A stretch of DNA of 64,000 bases from contig NZ_JACNMQ010000005.1 of NCBI RefSeq assembly GCF_020622265.1, positions 62,001-126,000 of the forward strand. Reading direction: 5' to 3'. Every line of letters starts with the position of its first letter. The stretch's first letter is position 1. The stretch is from Halomonas sp. M20. GTDB lineage: Bacteria; Pseudomonadota; Gammaproteobacteria; Pseudomonadales; Halomonadaceae. Below, piece after piece: positions 35,162 through 49,375 of this stretch. The notes under the pieces were generated by a model. That model was not told where the DNA came from. It ran no database searches and worked only from the letters and a program-made list of their open reading frames with translations. A program made the translations under genes and the position numbers.

Positions 35162-36667
35162 ATGTTCGATTTTCTGATTGATGGCTTCGGTGTCGCCCTG
35201 ACTCCGCTCAATCTAGGGCTGGCGTTTCTCGGCGCCTTGCTGGGAACTCTGTTCGGCGCCTTGCCGGGCATTGGCCCGATCAACGGCATCGCCATTCTCA
35301 TGCCCTTGGCCTACACCTTGGGATTACCCGCAGAGTCGGCGCTGATCCTGCTAGCCGGGGTTTATACCGGCGCGGAGTACGGCGGGCGCATGTCGAGCAT
35401 TCTGCTCAACGTGCCTGGCGATGCCGGCGCCGTCATGACCACCCTGGATGGCCATCCGCTGGCCAAGAAGGGCCTGGCCGGTCCGGCTCTGGGGCTGTCC
35501 GCGGTCAGCTCTTTCGTCGGCGCGACCATCGCCATCATCGGTCTAACCCTGTTCGCGCCGCTACTGGCGGAAGTGGCGGTCATGTTCGGCCCGGCGGAAT
35601 TCTTTGCCCTGATGGTGTTCGCCTTCGCCTCCATGTCGGTGATGATGGGAAAAGACCCGATCAAGACCGCCATCGGCGCCGTACTTGGCGTGATGGTCGC
35701 CATGGTTGGCGTGGATTCCGGCACCGGCGTGCTGCGTTACACCTTCGGCATGGCGGAGCTTTATGATGGCATCGATTTCGTGGTGATGATCATCGGCCTG
35801 TTCGCCATCAGCGAGATACTGTTGATGCTGGAGCATGCCAATCGATCCGATGCGGATGACGGCATGCCGCCGCTTGGGCGTGTAATGGTCAGTGTGAAGG
35901 AGCTTCTATCCTGCAAGTGGGCCATGCTGCGCTCGGCGTTGATCGGCTTCATCGTGGGCGTTCTGCCGGGTACCGGCGCCTCTGTGGCGGGGGCTGTCGC
36001 CTACACCACGGAAAAGCGCTTGAGCGACAAGGACAATACCTTCGGTACCGGCGATATGCGTGGGCTTGCGGCGCCGGAAGCAGCCAATAATGCCGCTGCA
36101 GCCGGCTCATTCGTGCCCATGCTGACCCTCGGAATTCCCGGCTCCGGTACCACCGCGGTGCTGCTGGGCGCCTTGATGCTCTACAACATCACGCCAGGGC
36201 CGATGATGTTCACCGAACGCCCGGAAGTAGCCGGGGGCCTGATCGCCTCGCTGTATATCGGCAATATAGTGTTACTGGCGCTCAATCTGCCCCTCGCTGG
36301 CGTGTTCGCCAGAGTATTGACCATTCCGCGCTGGGTGCTGGTGCCGGGTATTGCCATTCTGGCCTTCGTCGGGGTCTATCAGTTGCATTCTGACCTGACC
36401 GCGATTTACCTGATGCTGATCATCGGCATATTCGGCTATTTGCTGCGCAAGCTCGGCTTCTCGTTGGCACCGGTGATCCTTGGCTATGTGCTGGGCGGGC
36501 TGATGGAGGATAATCTGCGTCGGGCGCTGTCGATCAGCGGCGGCGATCTTGGCATCCTGTGGCAGTCGGGTATTTCGCTAGGTTTATGGATCGCCGCGGC
36601 GCTGCTGCTGACGCTGCCTTGGCTATTGCCCAAGTTGCTGGCTGGCAAATCGGCGGACAAGGCTTGA
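35162..36667 (+). CDS. tctA: TctA, large membrane subunit of the tricarboxylate transporter
   Basis: 501-residue membrane protein with about twelve helices. Near the start it has LLGTLFGALPGIGPINGIA, and near residue 95 MSSILLNVPGDAGAVMTTLDGHPLAKKG, both TctA signatures; a second repeat GVLPGTGASVAGAVAY and ILTLGIPGSGTTAVLLGALM lies further on. TctA is the sodium- or proton-coupled pore of the TTT system. I chose ATG 35162 with AAGGAG six bases ahead; the frame is open further upstream through the hairpin, but that stretch is not TctA-like. Its TGA overlaps the TTG start of the AbrB-family gene. Confidence 0.93.
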   Translation: MFDFLIDGFGVALTPLNLGLAFLGALLGTLFGALPGIGPINGIAILMPLAYTLGLPAESALILLAGVYTGAEYGGRMSSILLNVPGDAGAVMTTLDGHPLAKKGLAGPALGLSAVSSFVGATIAIIGLTLFAPLLAEVAVMFGPAEFFALMVFAFASMSVMMGKDPIKTAIGAVLGVMVAMVGVDSGTGVLRYTFGMAELYDGIDFVVMIIGLFAISEILLMLEHANRSDADDGMPPLGRVMVSVKELLSCKWAMLRSALIGFIVGVLPGTGASVAGAVAYTTEKRLSDKDNTFGTGDMRGLAAPEAANNAAAAGSFVPMLTLGIPGSGTTAVLLGALMLYNITPGPMMFTERPEVAGGLIASLYIGNIVLLALNLPLAGVFARVLTIPRWVLVPGIAILAFVGVYQLHSDLTAIYLMLIIGIFGYLLRKLGFSLAPVILGYVLGGLMEDNLRRALSISGGDLGILWQSGISLGLWIAAALLLTLPWLLPKLLAGKSADKA

Positions 36668-37737
36668 TCGGCAGTATCACAACATATCTGCTAGCGACAG
36701 GGCGATTGCTGCCCACCCTATCCATTGGTGGCCTGGGCGGCGCTCTGGCCTATTGGCTCCACCTGCCGCTGCCCTGGCTGCTGGGCGCGCTGATCGCGAC
36801 CACGGTATGCAGCCTGGCGGGAGCGCAGCTGCGTTCGCCGGGCGGATCGCGCAAGGCGGTGCTGGTGGTCATCGGTGTCATGCTGGGGTCTGCGTTCACT
36901 CCGGACATGAGCGGCGATATTGCTCGCTGGAGTGCAAGCTTTGCCATCATGCTGGCAGCGACTGCGTCGATGATGGCGTTTTCAGTATGGTTTGGCCGTC
37001 GTGTGGCCGGGTACTCCATGGAGACGGCGATGTACGCTGGAGTACCTGGCGGCGTCTCAGCGATCACTCTCATGGCAGCGGAAACACAAGCGGATCTGCG
37101 TGCCGTGGGCGTGACCCATGCGGTGCGCATCCTGGTGCTACTGGTGGCTATTCCGCCAGTGCTGAACTTGATCGGCCATGTCGATCTCCAGTCTAACAGC
37201 AGCGTGGATTTGAGCCAGTGGCGATCCATACCGGCCCTTGATGATGCGGTGCTGCTGACCGTCGCCGGCATGCTGGGGATGTGGCTGGGGCGCTGGCTGC
37301 ACTTGCCCAACCCCTTGCTGTTCGGGCCGGTGATACTCTCCGGCGCTCTGCATATGACCGGTATTACCGATGCAGCCATGCCGCCTCTGATCGTGGCTTT
37401 GGCTCAGATCATCATTGGCGTATCCGTGGGAACGCGCTTTGGCGGTGTTCCGCTGCTTACCATAGGCCATAACCTGTTGATGGCCGTCCTACAGGCGCTT
37501 GCGCTGCTGGTGATTGCCCTGGCCGCCGCCTGGGTCGGGCATCTGCTTACCGGGTATTTTCAGGCGGCAGCCTTGCTGGCCTACATGCCCGGGGGCGCCC
37601 CGGAGCTGAGCCTGATCGCGCTCTCGCTGAATATCGACCCGGCTTTCGTGACCTCCCATCATCTGCTGCGGCTTATACTGCTGGTGCTACTGCTACCGGT
37701 GTTGCTGAATCTATTCCGGCGCTTGCCGTCTTCTTGA
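36664..37737 (+). CDS. AbrB family membrane protein (ammonia monooxygenase-like annotation)
   Basis: 357-residue integral membrane protein of the AbrB/YdjX-like family, with a two-fold repeat of about five helices each: the N-terminal LPTLSIGGLGGALAYWLHLP LPWLLG style segment and a second LPNPLLFGPVILSGAL near 215. Members are often wrongly labelled ammonia monooxygenase; a carboxylate exporter or transport-regulator role has been suggested in places but is not proven. I place the start at TTG 36664, which overlaps the tctA stop (TTGA) and fits family length; the next upstream ATG would lie deep in tctA. It belongs to the tct operon. Confidence 0.75.
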   Translation: MIGSITTYLLATGRLLPTLSIGGLGGALAYWLHLPLPWLLGALIATTVCSLAGAQLRSPGGSRKAVLVVIGVMLGSAFTPDMSGDIARWSASFAIMLAATASMMAFSVWFGRRVAGYSMETAMYAGVPGGVSAITLMAAETQADLRAVGVTHAVRILVLLVAIPPVLNLIGHVDLQSNSSVDLSQWRSIPALDDAVLLTVAGMLGMWLGRWLHLPNPLLFGPVILSGALHMTGITDAAMPPLIVALAQIIIGVSVGTRFGGVPLLTIGHNLLMAVLQALALLVIALAAAWVGHLLTGYFQAAALLAYMPGGAPELSLIALSLNIDPAFVTSHHLLRLILLVLLLPVLLNLFRRLPSS

Positions 37738-37844
37738 TACGCCAAGACGTTATTTTGCGTTCGCTAATAGCTTCCGGGACACTTCTACCGACCGTGGCCG
37801 AGTGCTTCGACGTAGCGTAGATCTCCTTCATTTCCTCCTTTTGG

Positions 37845-39793
<1,949 letters not shown>

Positions 39794-39805
39794 GGCGATC
39801 TCCTC

Positions 39806-40156
39806 TCAATAGAACAGGGGCAAGACATAGGGAAACAGCAGCGCGATCAGCACCAGGGCAGCGACAACCCAGAAAATCAGCTTGTACGTCGTGCAAGCCC
39901 GCGGCAACACGCAAACCTCTCCGGGCTTGCACTCAGTGATAGGCCGGTAGATTCGACGCCAGGCGAAAAACAAGGCAACGAGCGAAGCGCCGATGAACAA
40001 CGGACGATAGGGTTCCAGCACCGTGAGGTTACCGATCCAAGCCCCCGAAAATCCCAGAGCAACCAACACGAGGGGGCCGAGGCAGCATGTTGAAGCGAGG
40101 GTGGCCGCTATCCCGCCAGTGGCCAGAGCGCCACGACCGTTCTTGGATTTTTGCAT
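39806..40156 (-). CDS. merT: MerT, mercury transport protein
   Basis: 116 residues, the standard MerT length, with three membrane helices and the vicinal cysteine pair STCCLGPLVL near residues 22-26 plus the loop cysteines in ECKPGEVCVLPRAC. It brings Hg(II) across the inner membrane to MerA. I chose ATG read from 40156 (AAGGAAA before it) over one eight codons upstream. First gene of the leftward mer operon. Confidence 0.94.
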   Translation of the reverse strand: MQKSKNGRGALATGGIAATLASTCCLGPLVLVALGFSGAWIGNLTVLEPYRPLFIGASLVALFFAWRRIYRPITECKPGEVCVLPRACTTYKLIFWVVAALVLIALLFPYVLPLFY

Positions 40157-40191
40157 GAGGCTTTCCTTCCGAATATTCACCTAATGACTTA

Positions 40192-40222
40192 ACCTTACTT
40201 CCGTAGTCAACTACGGAGTCAA
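40192..40222 (-). promoter_or_regulatory. merT promoter with MerR operator
   Basis: On the minus strand, -35 TTGACT and -10 TAAGGT are 19 bases apart, the over-long spacing characteristic of MerR promoters. Between them is the inverted repeat CCGTAG / CTACGG. MerR bound here twists DNA to align the two elements when mercury is present. It also lies six bases before merR, which it represses. Confidence 0.9.
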
Positions 40223-40227
40223 GCATC

Positions 40228-40635
40228 ATGAACGGAGCGCTGGAAAACCTGACCATCGGTACCTTCGCCAAAGCGGCCGACGTCAACGTCGAGACGATTC
40301 GCTTCTATCAACACAAGGGGTTGTTGCCGACGCCGGAGCGGCCCCCTGGGGGCATCCGCCGCTACGGCAACGCCGCCGTGGCGCGGGTGAAGTTCGTGAA
40401 GGCGGCGCAGTGGCTGGGGTTTAGCCTGAACGAGATCGGGCAGCTACTGACGCTGGAGGATGGCACTCATTGCAGCGAGGCGGCGGAACTAGCTACGCAG
40501 CGACTGGACGACGTGCGCGCCAGGCTGGCTGACCTGAACCGAATCGAGGACGTCTTGAGTAAGCTGGTCACTGAATGTCATGCGCATCAAGGCAAAGTGT
40601 CGTGCCCGCTCATCGCCGCCCTGCATTATGGTTAA
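40228..40635 (+). CDS. merR: MerR, mercury-responsive regulator
   Basis: 135-residue MerR family protein (typical 135-144). N-terminal winged helix [26 protein letters not shown], then a dimerisation helix and the three mercury-ligand cysteines in [14 protein letters not shown] and VSCPLI, all present. Start ATG 40228 is just downstream of the divergent merT promoter. A repressor without mercury and activator with it. A single Hg-responsive regulator is present; no merD or merE is seen. Confidence 0.95.
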   Translation: MNGALENLTIGTFAKAADVNVETIRFYQHKGLLPTPERPPGGIRRYGNAAVARVKFVKAAQWLGFSLNEIGQLLTLEDGTHCSEAAELATQRLDDVRARLADLNRIEDVLSKLVTECHAHQGKVSCPLIAALHYG

Positions 40636-40758
40636 GTCATGTCTGGGCATGACGGTATAGCGCTGCTGGTCTCTGACATTCCGTGCATTCATTTTCTGAT
40701 AATGATCGCTTGTTATTATGTGTCTGCTGAGTAGTGCGGTGCCTGTTGGATGAAGCTT

Positions 40759-41751
40759 TTACCCCTTACGCGCCACAATCACCGCCCGCCGCGGGGCCGG
40801 ATGGCCCTCAATGGTGCGCGAAGAGTCCTCTGGATCGAGAAAATCCTTCAATGACTGAAAGGTCATCCAGTCGGTGGAGCGCTGCTCGTCAAGAGTGGTC
40901 ACGGCCTCGTCCACCACGCGGATATCCGTAAAGCCGCAGCGCTGTAGCCAATGGGAAAGCGCGGCGGAGGAGGGCAGGAAATAGACGTTGGGCATGGCGG
41001 CGTAGCGCTCGCCGGGCATGAATACGGTGCTTGCATCGCCTTCCACCACCAGGGTCTCCAGCACCAGTTCGCCGCCGGGGCAAAGCGCACCTTTAAGCTG
41101 CAGCAGATGCTCCAGGGGCGAGGGGCGATGGTAGAGAATGCCCATGGAGAATACCGTATCGAAGAATTCGAGCTTTTCAGGCACGTCCTCGATGCCCACC
41201 GGCAGAAAATGCGTGCGGTTGTCGTCCGTATCACCGATGAAATGGCGCACCGCCTGAAACTGATAATAAAAGCGCGGCGAAGGATCGATCACCAGCACGA
41301 AGGCGGCGCCTTTGCCGGCCATGCGCCAGGCGTGATAGCCGCTGCCGCCGCCCACGTCGAGAATCCTACGTCCTTCCAATGGGCAAAGATGCGGTGCGAC
41401 TCGCTGCCATTTCCAGTCAGAACGCCACTCCGTGTCGATCTCGATGCCGCCCAGCGAGAAAGGCCCCTTGCGCCAAGGCATCAGTTTACGCAGCAGGTTC
41501 TCGCAGCGACGCCGGTCCGCATCGGTCAAGGCGACCTCAACGCTCACCCAGTCCCGGTCGAGATGCACGGTTCGCGCTTCTGGTAATGGTGGCAATTTGG
41601 CTACCGCTTTTTCCCAGGCAGGCAGGTCGCCATGGCGCTTGCGATCAAGCCCCCGGGCCAGCTGCTTGGGCAAGCGGGCAAGCCAACTCGTCAAACCCTG
41701 TTCGATGAAGGCATGATAAAGCGCGCGCTCGGCAGCATTCAGCTCCGGCAT
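40759..41751 (-). CDS. cmoB: CmoB, tRNA U34 carboxymethyltransferase
   Basis: 330-residue SAM-dependent enzyme that uses carboxy-SAM to modify 5-hydroxyuridine at tRNA position 34. A conserved N-terminal domain (LARGLDRKRHGDLPAWEKAV) precedes the SAM-binding GRRILDVGGGSGYHAWRM near residue 120 and MGILYHRPSPLEHL near 205. I chose ATG read from 41751, which follows AAGGAG; the earlier ATG at 41772 would overlap cmoA. It comes four bases after the cmoA stop. It works downstream of TrhP (encoded at 14.7 kb). Confidence 0.93.
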   Translation of the reverse strand: MPELNAAERALYHAFIEQGLTSWLARLPKQLARGLDRKRHGDLPAWEKAVAKLPPLPEARTVHLDRDWVSVEVALTDADRRRCENLLRKLMPWRKGPFSLGGIEIDTEWRSDWKWQRVAPHLCPLEGRRILDVGGGSGYHAWRMAGKGAAFVLVIDPSPRFYYQFQAVRHFIGDTDDNRTHFLPVGIEDVPEKLEFFDTVFSMGILYHRPSPLEHLLQLKGALCPGGELVLETLVVEGDASTVFMPGERYAAMPNVYFLPSSAALSHWLQRCGFTDIRVVDEAVTTLDEQRSTDWMTFQSLKDFLDPEDSSRTIEGHPAPRRAVIVARKG

Positions 41752-41755
41752 GGGC

Positions 41756-42496
41756 TCACTCCTTGAATGCAATCATCGAGGCAAAATTCAGATACTGAAA
41801 CCAGGTGCTCACCCGTGTGAAACTGGCACGAGACAAGCGGGCGCGGTGGGTATCCAGGGTGTCCGGCACCAGTACGTTCTCAAGTGCGGTGCGCTTCTGA
41901 CTGATTTCCAGATCGCTGTAGCCATTGGCGCGCTTGAAATCGTGATAGCGCTCCACCAGCCAGGCGTTTTCCTGCTCGTCTGCGGCGATGATCTTCTCCG
42001 ATAGTACCAGTACGCCGCCGGGTTCGAGTGCATTGAACAGCTTGCCGATCACCGCATCGCGATCCGCCGGCGGCAGGAATTGCAGGGTGAAATTGAGCAC
42101 GATCATCGCCGCGGGCCGGTAATCGAGTTGGCGAATGTCACCTTCGAGAATCTCGATACGATGTTCAGGGCACTCTTCACCCAATGTAGTGCGGGCGCGC
42201 TCGACCATGGCCGGTGAGAGATCGACACCGGTGAGAGTGAAGGCCTCCGGCGGTAGGCGTCCTGCCAATGCCAGACCGACGGCACCCAAAGAGCAACCCA
42301 GATCGTAGACGTGGCCGCCCTGGCGCAAATGACGCTCGGCGATAATGCCGAGCATGCCGAGGATTTGCCCGTAGCCGGGTACGGAGCGGCGGATCATGTC
42401 GGGAAAGCAGGCCACGACCTGTTCATCGAAGGAAAACGATGCAACCCGGTCTAGGGGTGTGGTAAACACCGCGTCACGGTAAGATGCAAAACTCAT
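41756..42496 (-). CDS. cmoA: CmoA, carboxy-SAM synthase
   Basis: 246-residue methyltransferase-fold protein making carboxy-S-adenosylmethionine from SAM and prephenate. Motif [17 protein letters not shown] near residue 65, [16 protein letters not shown] near 90, and [14 protein letters not shown] near 135 are CmoA-like. Start ATG at 42496; a TTG at 42508 is an alternative. First of the cmoA-cmoB pair on the minus strand. Confidence 0.93.
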   Translation of the reverse strand: MSFASYRDAVFTTPLDRVASFSFDEQVVACFPDMIRRSVPGYGQILGMLGIIAERHLRQGGHVYDLGCSLGAVGLALAGRLPPEAFTLTGVDLSPAMVERARTTLGEECPEHRIEILEGDIRQLDYRPAAMIVLNFTLQFLPPADRDAVIGKLFNALEPGGVLVLSEKIIAADEQENAWLVERYHDFKRANGYSDLEISQKRTALENVLVPDTLDTHRARLSRASFTRVSTWFQYLNFASMIAFKE

Positions 42497-42636
42497 GGAA
42501 AATCGCAATCTATTGAATGATAGGCAGCATGCAGTGCCACTATTTTACGTGGGGTTTGGTAATGTTGCACTCGCGAACATCGTGACCGATGCGATAAAAG
42601 ACAGCCTTCGACTTTGCTTTCAAGGAGAGATGCTTG

Positions 42637-44307
42637 ATGACTTCAAGAACCCCGATCGATCGTCAAACTGCCTGGCAGGCGCTTAAAGAGCACGCCGACG
42701 CCATGCGTGAGACTCATCTCAAGGATTTGTTCAACGAGTCGCAAGGCCGTCACAGTGATTTCTCGCGGCAGGCAGCGGGGTTGATGCTGGATCTTTCCAA
42801 GCAGCGCTGGCGCACCGAGACCCTGGATAAGTTGCTGGAGCTAGCCCGTGCCGCCGAAGTGCCCGAGGCAATCAAGCGTTTACTTGCCGGCGAGCGGGTC
42901 AATCATTCGGAGGATCGTCCGGCGCTGCACACGGCTCTGCGTCTGCCGGCGGATGCGCGGCTCGAGGTAGAAGGAGAGGATGTAGTTCCCGCGGTGCACA
43001 AGACGCTTGATCATATGGAGGCCATGGTCGATAAGTTCCTGTCCGGTCAATGGCGGGGCGCTACCGGCAAGGCGATTACCGACGTGGTCAACCTGGGGGT
43101 CGGCGGCTCGGATCTGGGGCCCTTGATGGTCACTCATGCCTTGGCCGATTATCAGCTTCGCGATGTGCATCCTGTGGCGGTGCATTTCGCTTCCACCATG
43201 GACGGCTCCCAGCTGGCGGATTATCTGGACCGACTCAGTCCCGAAACCACCCTGTTCGTGCTCTCGTCGAAGTCCTTCACCACTATCGATACGCTCTCCA
43301 ATGCGCGTACCGCCCGGGATTGGCTGCTGGGGCATCTGGGGCACAACGATAACGACAAGGCGCTGGTGATGCGCCAGCACTTCATCGGCGTCTCCGCCAG
43401 TCCTGAAAAGATGTGCGAATGGGGCATCAGCGAAGCCAACCAGCTAGAGTTCTGGGAGTGGGTCGGTGGGCGCTATTCCCTGTGGGGCGCTATCGGTCTG
43501 CCCATCGCCCTGACCGTCGGTATGGATAATTTTCGCGCCTTACTGGGCGGTGCCCATGCCATGGATCGCCATTTCGCCAGCGCCGAACTTTCCGATAATT
43601 TACCGGTACTGTTGGCCCTGGCGGGTATCTGGAACGTCAACTTCCTGGACATTCGCGCTCATTCGATCCTGCCTTACGACGGTCGCCTGGAGTTTTTCGC
43701 AAGCTACCTCGAGCAGCTCGAGATGGAATCCAATGGCAAGTCCGTGACCAACGACGGCGAAAAGGTCCACTACTCCACCTGCCCGGTACTCTGGGGGCAG
43801 TTGGGGCCCAACGCTCAGCATGCGTTCTATCAGTTGCTCCACCAGGGCACCCAGGCGGTGGAGTGCGATTTCATCGCGCCGATGCGTCGCTACGACCAGG
43901 TCGAGGACGAGGCGACCCGTCAGCATTTGAAGGCCCAGCACCGCCTGACTCTGGCCAACTGCTTCGCCCAGTCACGCCTTTTGATGCTGGGGGACGACGC
44001 CATCGACGATGACGGCCCGCGCCCCAGCCACAAGCGTTATCAGGGCAACCAGCCCTCTACTACGTTGCTGCTCGAGCGTCTCACGCCGACTACCCTTGGA
44101 GCGCTGGTAGCGCTTTATGAGCACAAGGTGTTCGTGCAGGCGACTATCTGGGACATCAACCCATTCGACCAGTGGGGGGTGGAGTTAGGCAAGAAGATCG
44201 CGACTCAGACGGAACAGATACTGGCTTCCCATGAGGGGCTTGAAGCCCTGGATGCCTCCAGCCGAGGCTTGATCGAAGCGGTATGGCGTACGGAAGATAC
44301 TATTTGA
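42637..44307 (+). CDS. pgi: Glucose-6-phosphate isomerase
   Basis: 556-residue isomerase interconverting glucose 6-phosphate and fructose 6-phosphate. Motifs include VVNLGVGGSDLGPLMVTHAL near residue 150, the SIS-type VLSSKSFTTIDTLSNA near 210, and the family signature GQLGPNAQHAFYQLLHQG near 385 and DQWGVELGK near 510. I chose ATG 42637, with AAGGAGA ahead. It starts a rightward unit; yqiA follows after 28 bases. Confidence 0.96.
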   Translation: MTSRTPIDRQTAWQALKEHADAMRETHLKDLFNESQGRHSDFSRQAAGLMLDLSKQRWRTETLDKLLELARAAEVPEAIKRLLAGERVNHSEDRPALHTALRLPADARLEVEGEDVVPAVHKTLDHMEAMVDKFLSGQWRGATGKAITDVVNLGVGGSDLGPLMVTHALADYQLRDVHPVAVHFASTMDGSQLADYLDRLSPETTLFVLSSKSFTTIDTLSNARTARDWLLGHLGHNDNDKALVMRQHFIGVSASPEKMCEWGISEANQLEFWEWVGGRYSLWGAIGLPIALTVGMDNFRALLGGAHAMDRHFASAELSDNLPVLLALAGIWNVNFLDIRAHSILPYDGRLEFFASYLEQLEMESNGKSVTNDGEKVHYSTCPVLWGQLGPNAQHAFYQLLHQGTQAVECDFIAPMRRYDQVEDEATRQHLKAQHRLTLANCFAQSRLLMLGDDAIDDDGPRPSHKRYQGNQPSTTLLLERLTPTTLGALVALYEHKVFVQATIWDINPFDQWGVELGKKIATQTEQILASHEGLEALDASSRGLIEAVWRTEDTI

Positions 44308-44335
44308 TACTGTCTATTCGTACAGGTTTTGCGGT

Positions 44336-44962
44336 ATGCTGAACGGCCAGGAAACGAGGCCTCCGGTGGATGCCGTGCTTTATCTGCACGGCTTCAACAG
44401 CGGTAGCGAATCGCCCAAGGCGCAGTTGATGCGGGCTGCCTGCAAACGGATCGTTCATCAGGGAAAGGCGCTTCCCTGCAGTACGCCGCAGCTGCCTCAG
44501 CGCCCACAAGCCGCATTCGAAGCCGCTCAGGCGGCGCTGGAAGCGCTGGGTTCGAACACCTTGGTGGTGGGCAGTTCCATGGGCGGTTTTCTGGCCTCTT
44601 GCCTGGCGGAGCGTTTCGATCTTGCCGCGGTACTGCTCAATCCGGCGGTGCGACCGGCGCATTTGATCGATGAGCTGCTGGGTACGGAGTTCGTCAACGA
44701 TTATACCGGAGAGCGTTTCACGGTGGATGCCGCTCATGGCGAAGAGCTGGCAAGGCTTGTGCCGCCAAGGTTGGACCCGGGACGCTATCTGCTGCTGCTG
44801 GGAACCGCCGATGAAACCCTGGATTGCCGCGATGCCTTCAAGGCTTATACGGGCTGCCGTACTCTCATCGAGCCCGGTGGCGATCACGGCTTCAGCCGTA
44901 TTGAGAAACACCTGCCGGCGATACTGGCCCAGGGCGGGCACTGCTTGACACCCTATTCATGA
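44336..44962 (+). CDS. yqiA: YqiA-type alpha/beta-hydrolase (esterase)
   Basis: 208-residue alpha/beta hydrolase. LYLHGFNSGSES near residue 17 gives the oxyanion strand, VVGSSMGGFLASC near 82 the nucleophile serine, and GGDHGFSRIEKHL near 185 the catalytic histidine. YqiA relatives are esterases of unclear substrate and often sit upstream of parE, as here (83 bases). ATG 44336 overlaps no other gene. Confidence 0.88.
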   Translation: MLNGQETRPPVDAVLYLHGFNSGSESPKAQLMRAACKRIVHQGKALPCSTPQLPQRPQAAFEAAQAALEALGSNTLVVGSSMGGFLASCLAERFDLAAVLLNPAVRPAHLIDELLGTEFVNDYTGERFTVDAAHGEELARLVPPRLDPGRYLLLLGTADETLDCRDAFKAYTGCRTLIEPGGDHGFSRIEKHLPAILAQGGHCLTPYS

Positions 44963-45042
44963 GGCATATATCTGAATCCTGATATCAATATTGAGGCATC
45001 CTTGCCGATAACCCTAGTCAACGTCGACAGCACTCTGGATAA

Positions 45043-46926
<1,884 letters not shown>

Positions 46927-46935
46927 GTGGATGAG

Positions 46936-47051
46936 CCTTTCTGCGCTCGGCCAGGCGGTGTTAGCCGCTGCGCGCCAAATGCTCATTTACACCAGTAAAC
47001 TCCGCGTTGTCGCGCAGCGGCTGCCTACCCTGGCCTTCGCTCGAAGCGGCT
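46936..47051. repeat. Dispersed intergenic repeat, copy 1
   Basis: About 115 bases between parE and parC sharing blocks with copy 2 at 57040-57153: CCTTTCTGCGCT at the start, ATGCTCATTTAC then GTAAACTCCGC in the middle (a short inverted repeat), and TTCGCTCGAAGC at the end. The sequence between blocks differs, so the elements are diverged or structured. Confidence 0.7.
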
Positions 47052-47118
47052 CTGCGACTAAAAGAATTACCGCCAAGCTGAAAGTAGGCGAGTGCAGCCA
47101 CTTTCCTAAGGTGAACCA

Positions 47119-49368
47119 ATGACCATAGATGTTCATGTAGAAGAGGGCGACGTCGAGCGTCTCTCGCTTCGCGAATACACCGAGAAGGCGTACCTCGACT
47201 ACTCGATGTACGTGATTCTCGATCGTGCCTTGCCGCATATCGGCGACGGCATGAAGCCAGTGCAGCGACGCATCATCTACGCCATGCGCGAACTGTCCTT
47301 GAACGCTAATGCCAAGTACAAGAAGTCGGCGCGCACCGTGGGCGACGTGCTAGGCAAGTTCCATCCCCACGGGGATAGCGCCTGCTACGAAGCCATGGTG
47401 CTGATGGCTCAGTCCTTCAGTTACCGTTATCCGCTGGTGGATGGCCAGGGCAACTGGGGCAGCCCGGACAACCCCAAGTCCTTCGCTGCGATGCGCTACA
47501 CCGAGGCGCGACTGTCGAAGTTCTCCGAGGTGCTGCTGGCCGAACTAGGCCAGGGCACCGTGGATTGGATGCCCAATTTCGACGGCACCATGAACGAGCC
47601 GGCGGTACTGCCGGCGCGGCTGCCCCATGTGCTGCTCAACGGCGCCACCGGCATTGCCGTGGGCATGGCCACGGACATTCCCCCCCACAACGTGAGCGAA
47701 GTGGTGGAGGCGACCTGTCATCTGCTGCGCAATCCCGAAGCCAGCGTCGGTGATCTGCTCAAGTACGTGCCGGCGCCGGACTTTCCCACCGAGGCGGAGA
47801 TCATCTCTTCTCGGGAGGATCTGGCCAAGCTCTATACCGGGGGGCGCGGTTCGGTCAAATTGCGGGCCCGCTACAGCCTGGAAGACGGCAATGTGATCGT
47901 CACCGCGGTGCCCTATCAGGTCAGTGGCTCCAAGGTATTGGAGCAGATCGCCGCCCAGATGCAGGCCAAGAAGCTGCCCATGGTCGCCGATCTGCGTGAC
48001 GAGTCGACACATGAAAATCCCACGCGACTGGTGATCGAGCCGCGCTCCAATCGTATTGATATCGAGGGTCTGATGGCGCACCTGTTCGCCACCACGGATC
48101 TCGAGAAGAGCGTTCGCGTCAATCTCAATATCATCGGCCTCGATGGGCGCCCACGGGTGATGCCGCTGGCCGACATGCTTGGGGAGTGGCTGCGTTACCG
48201 GCGTGCCACGGTGCGTCGTCGCCTCGAACACCGCCTGGGCAAGGTCGAGGATCGCCTGCACATCCTCGAAGGCTTGCTGGCGGCGTACCTCAATCTTGAC
48301 GAAGTGATCCGCATCATTCGCGAGGAGGACGAACCCAAGTCCGCGCTGATTGCCGCCTTCGATCTATCGGATCGTCAAGCGGAAGCCATCCTCGAGCTGC
48401 GTCTGCGCCATTTGGCCAAGCTCGAGGAGATGAAGATCCGCGGCGAGCAGGATGAGCTCAAGGCGGAGCGTAAGCGTCTCAAGAAACTGCTTGGCGACGA
48501 CAACGCTCTGACCGATCTCATCGAACAGGAGCTGCGGGAAGCAGGCAAGGAACACGGCGATGCTCGCCGTTCGCCGATCGTCGAGCGTGAAGAAGCCCGG
48601 GCGCTGTCCGAGGTCGAATTAATGGGCGCCGACCCCATTACCGTCGTACTCTCGGAAAAAGGTTGGATTCGTAGTGCCAAGGGTCACGAGATCGACCCGG
48701 CAGGGCTGGGCTTCAAGGCCGGCGACCGTTTTCAGCTGGCGGCCCGGGGCAAGACCAATCAGCCCCTGGTGTTGCTCGACGACAGCGGCCGCGCCTATAC
48801 GCTGGCCGCGCACAATCTGCCCAGCGCTCGCAGCCAGGGCGAGCCGATCACTGGCCGCGTCAATCCCGGTGCCGGTGCGCGTATGGTCGGTTTGATGCTG
48901 GCACCTCCCGAGAGCCGCTATCTACTGGCCTCGGACGGTGGCTATGGGTTCGTCGTCAAACTCGAGGATCTGACCGGCAAGAACAAGGCTGGCAAGGCGG
49001 CTCTGTCGCCGCCCAAAGGCTGTAACGTGCTTTCCCCACAACGGTTGCCGGAGAGTGAGGGAGCGCGTGTTGCGCTGGTTTCCAACGAGGGGCGCATGCT
49101 GCTGTTCGGACTCGATCAGCTATCCGAGATGAGCAAGGGAAAGGGCAGCAAGATGATCGATATTCCCGGTGCCCGAGCTGCGCGACGAGAGGAATTCGTG
49201 CGTGATCTGGTGGTATTGCCGGAAGGGGCGTCTCTGGTGATTCATGCGGGCAAGCGCAAGCTGACATTGAAGCCGAATGATCTTGTCTATTATGCCGGGG
49301 AACGGGGGCGGCGCGGCAGCAAGTTACCGCGAGGCTTCCAGAAAGTCGATCAACTGGCCGTGGAATAA
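47119..49368 (+). CDS. parC: DNA topoisomerase IV subunit A
   Basis: 749-residue ParC. The catalytic region has [20 protein letters not shown] near 35, [19 protein letters not shown] (the quinolone-determining region) near 75 and the active tyrosine in [12 protein letters not shown] near 118. The C-terminal half forms a beta-pinwheel ending [12 protein letters not shown]. With ParE it unlinks daughter chromosomes. ATG 47119 follows AAGGTGAA. The repeat element occupies most of the interval from parE. Confidence 0.96.
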   Translation: MTIDVHVEEGDVERLSLREYTEKAYLDYSMYVILDRALPHIGDGMKPVQRRIIYAMRELSLNANAKYKKSARTVGDVLGKFHPHGDSACYEAMVLMAQSFSYRYPLVDGQGNWGSPDNPKSFAAMRYTEARLSKFSEVLLAELGQGTVDWMPNFDGTMNEPAVLPARLPHVLLNGATGIAVGMATDIPPHNVSEVVEATCHLLRNPEASVGDLLKYVPAPDFPTEAEIISSREDLAKLYTGGRGSVKLRARYSLEDGNVIVTAVPYQVSGSKVLEQIAAQMQAKKLPMVADLRDESTHENPTRLVIEPRSNRIDIEGLMAHLFATTDLEKSVRVNLNIIGLDGRPRVMPLADMLGEWLRYRRATVRRRLEHRLGKVEDRLHILEGLLAAYLNLDEVIRIIREEDEPKSALIAAFDLSDRQAEAILELRLRHLAKLEEMKIRGEQDELKAERKRLKKLLGDDNALTDLIEQELREAGKEHGDARRSPIVEREEARALSEVELMGADPITVVLSEKGWIRSAKGHEIDPAGLGFKAGDRFQLAARGKTNQPLVLLDDSGRAYTLAAHNLPSARSQGEPITGRVNPGAGARMVGLMLAPPESRYLLASDGGYGFVVKLEDLTGKNKAGKAALSPPKGCNVLSPQRLPESEGARVALVSNEGRMLLFGLDQLSEMSKGKGSKMIDIPGARAARREEFVRDLVVLPEGASLVIHAGKRKLTLKPNDLVYYAGERGRRGSKLPRGFQKVDQLAVE

Positions 49369-49375
49369 AACGCTC

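Noticed and set aside
46931-47122. 63-codon frame between parE and parC
   Set aside because: It coincides with the dispersed repeat and has no ribosome site or known domain.
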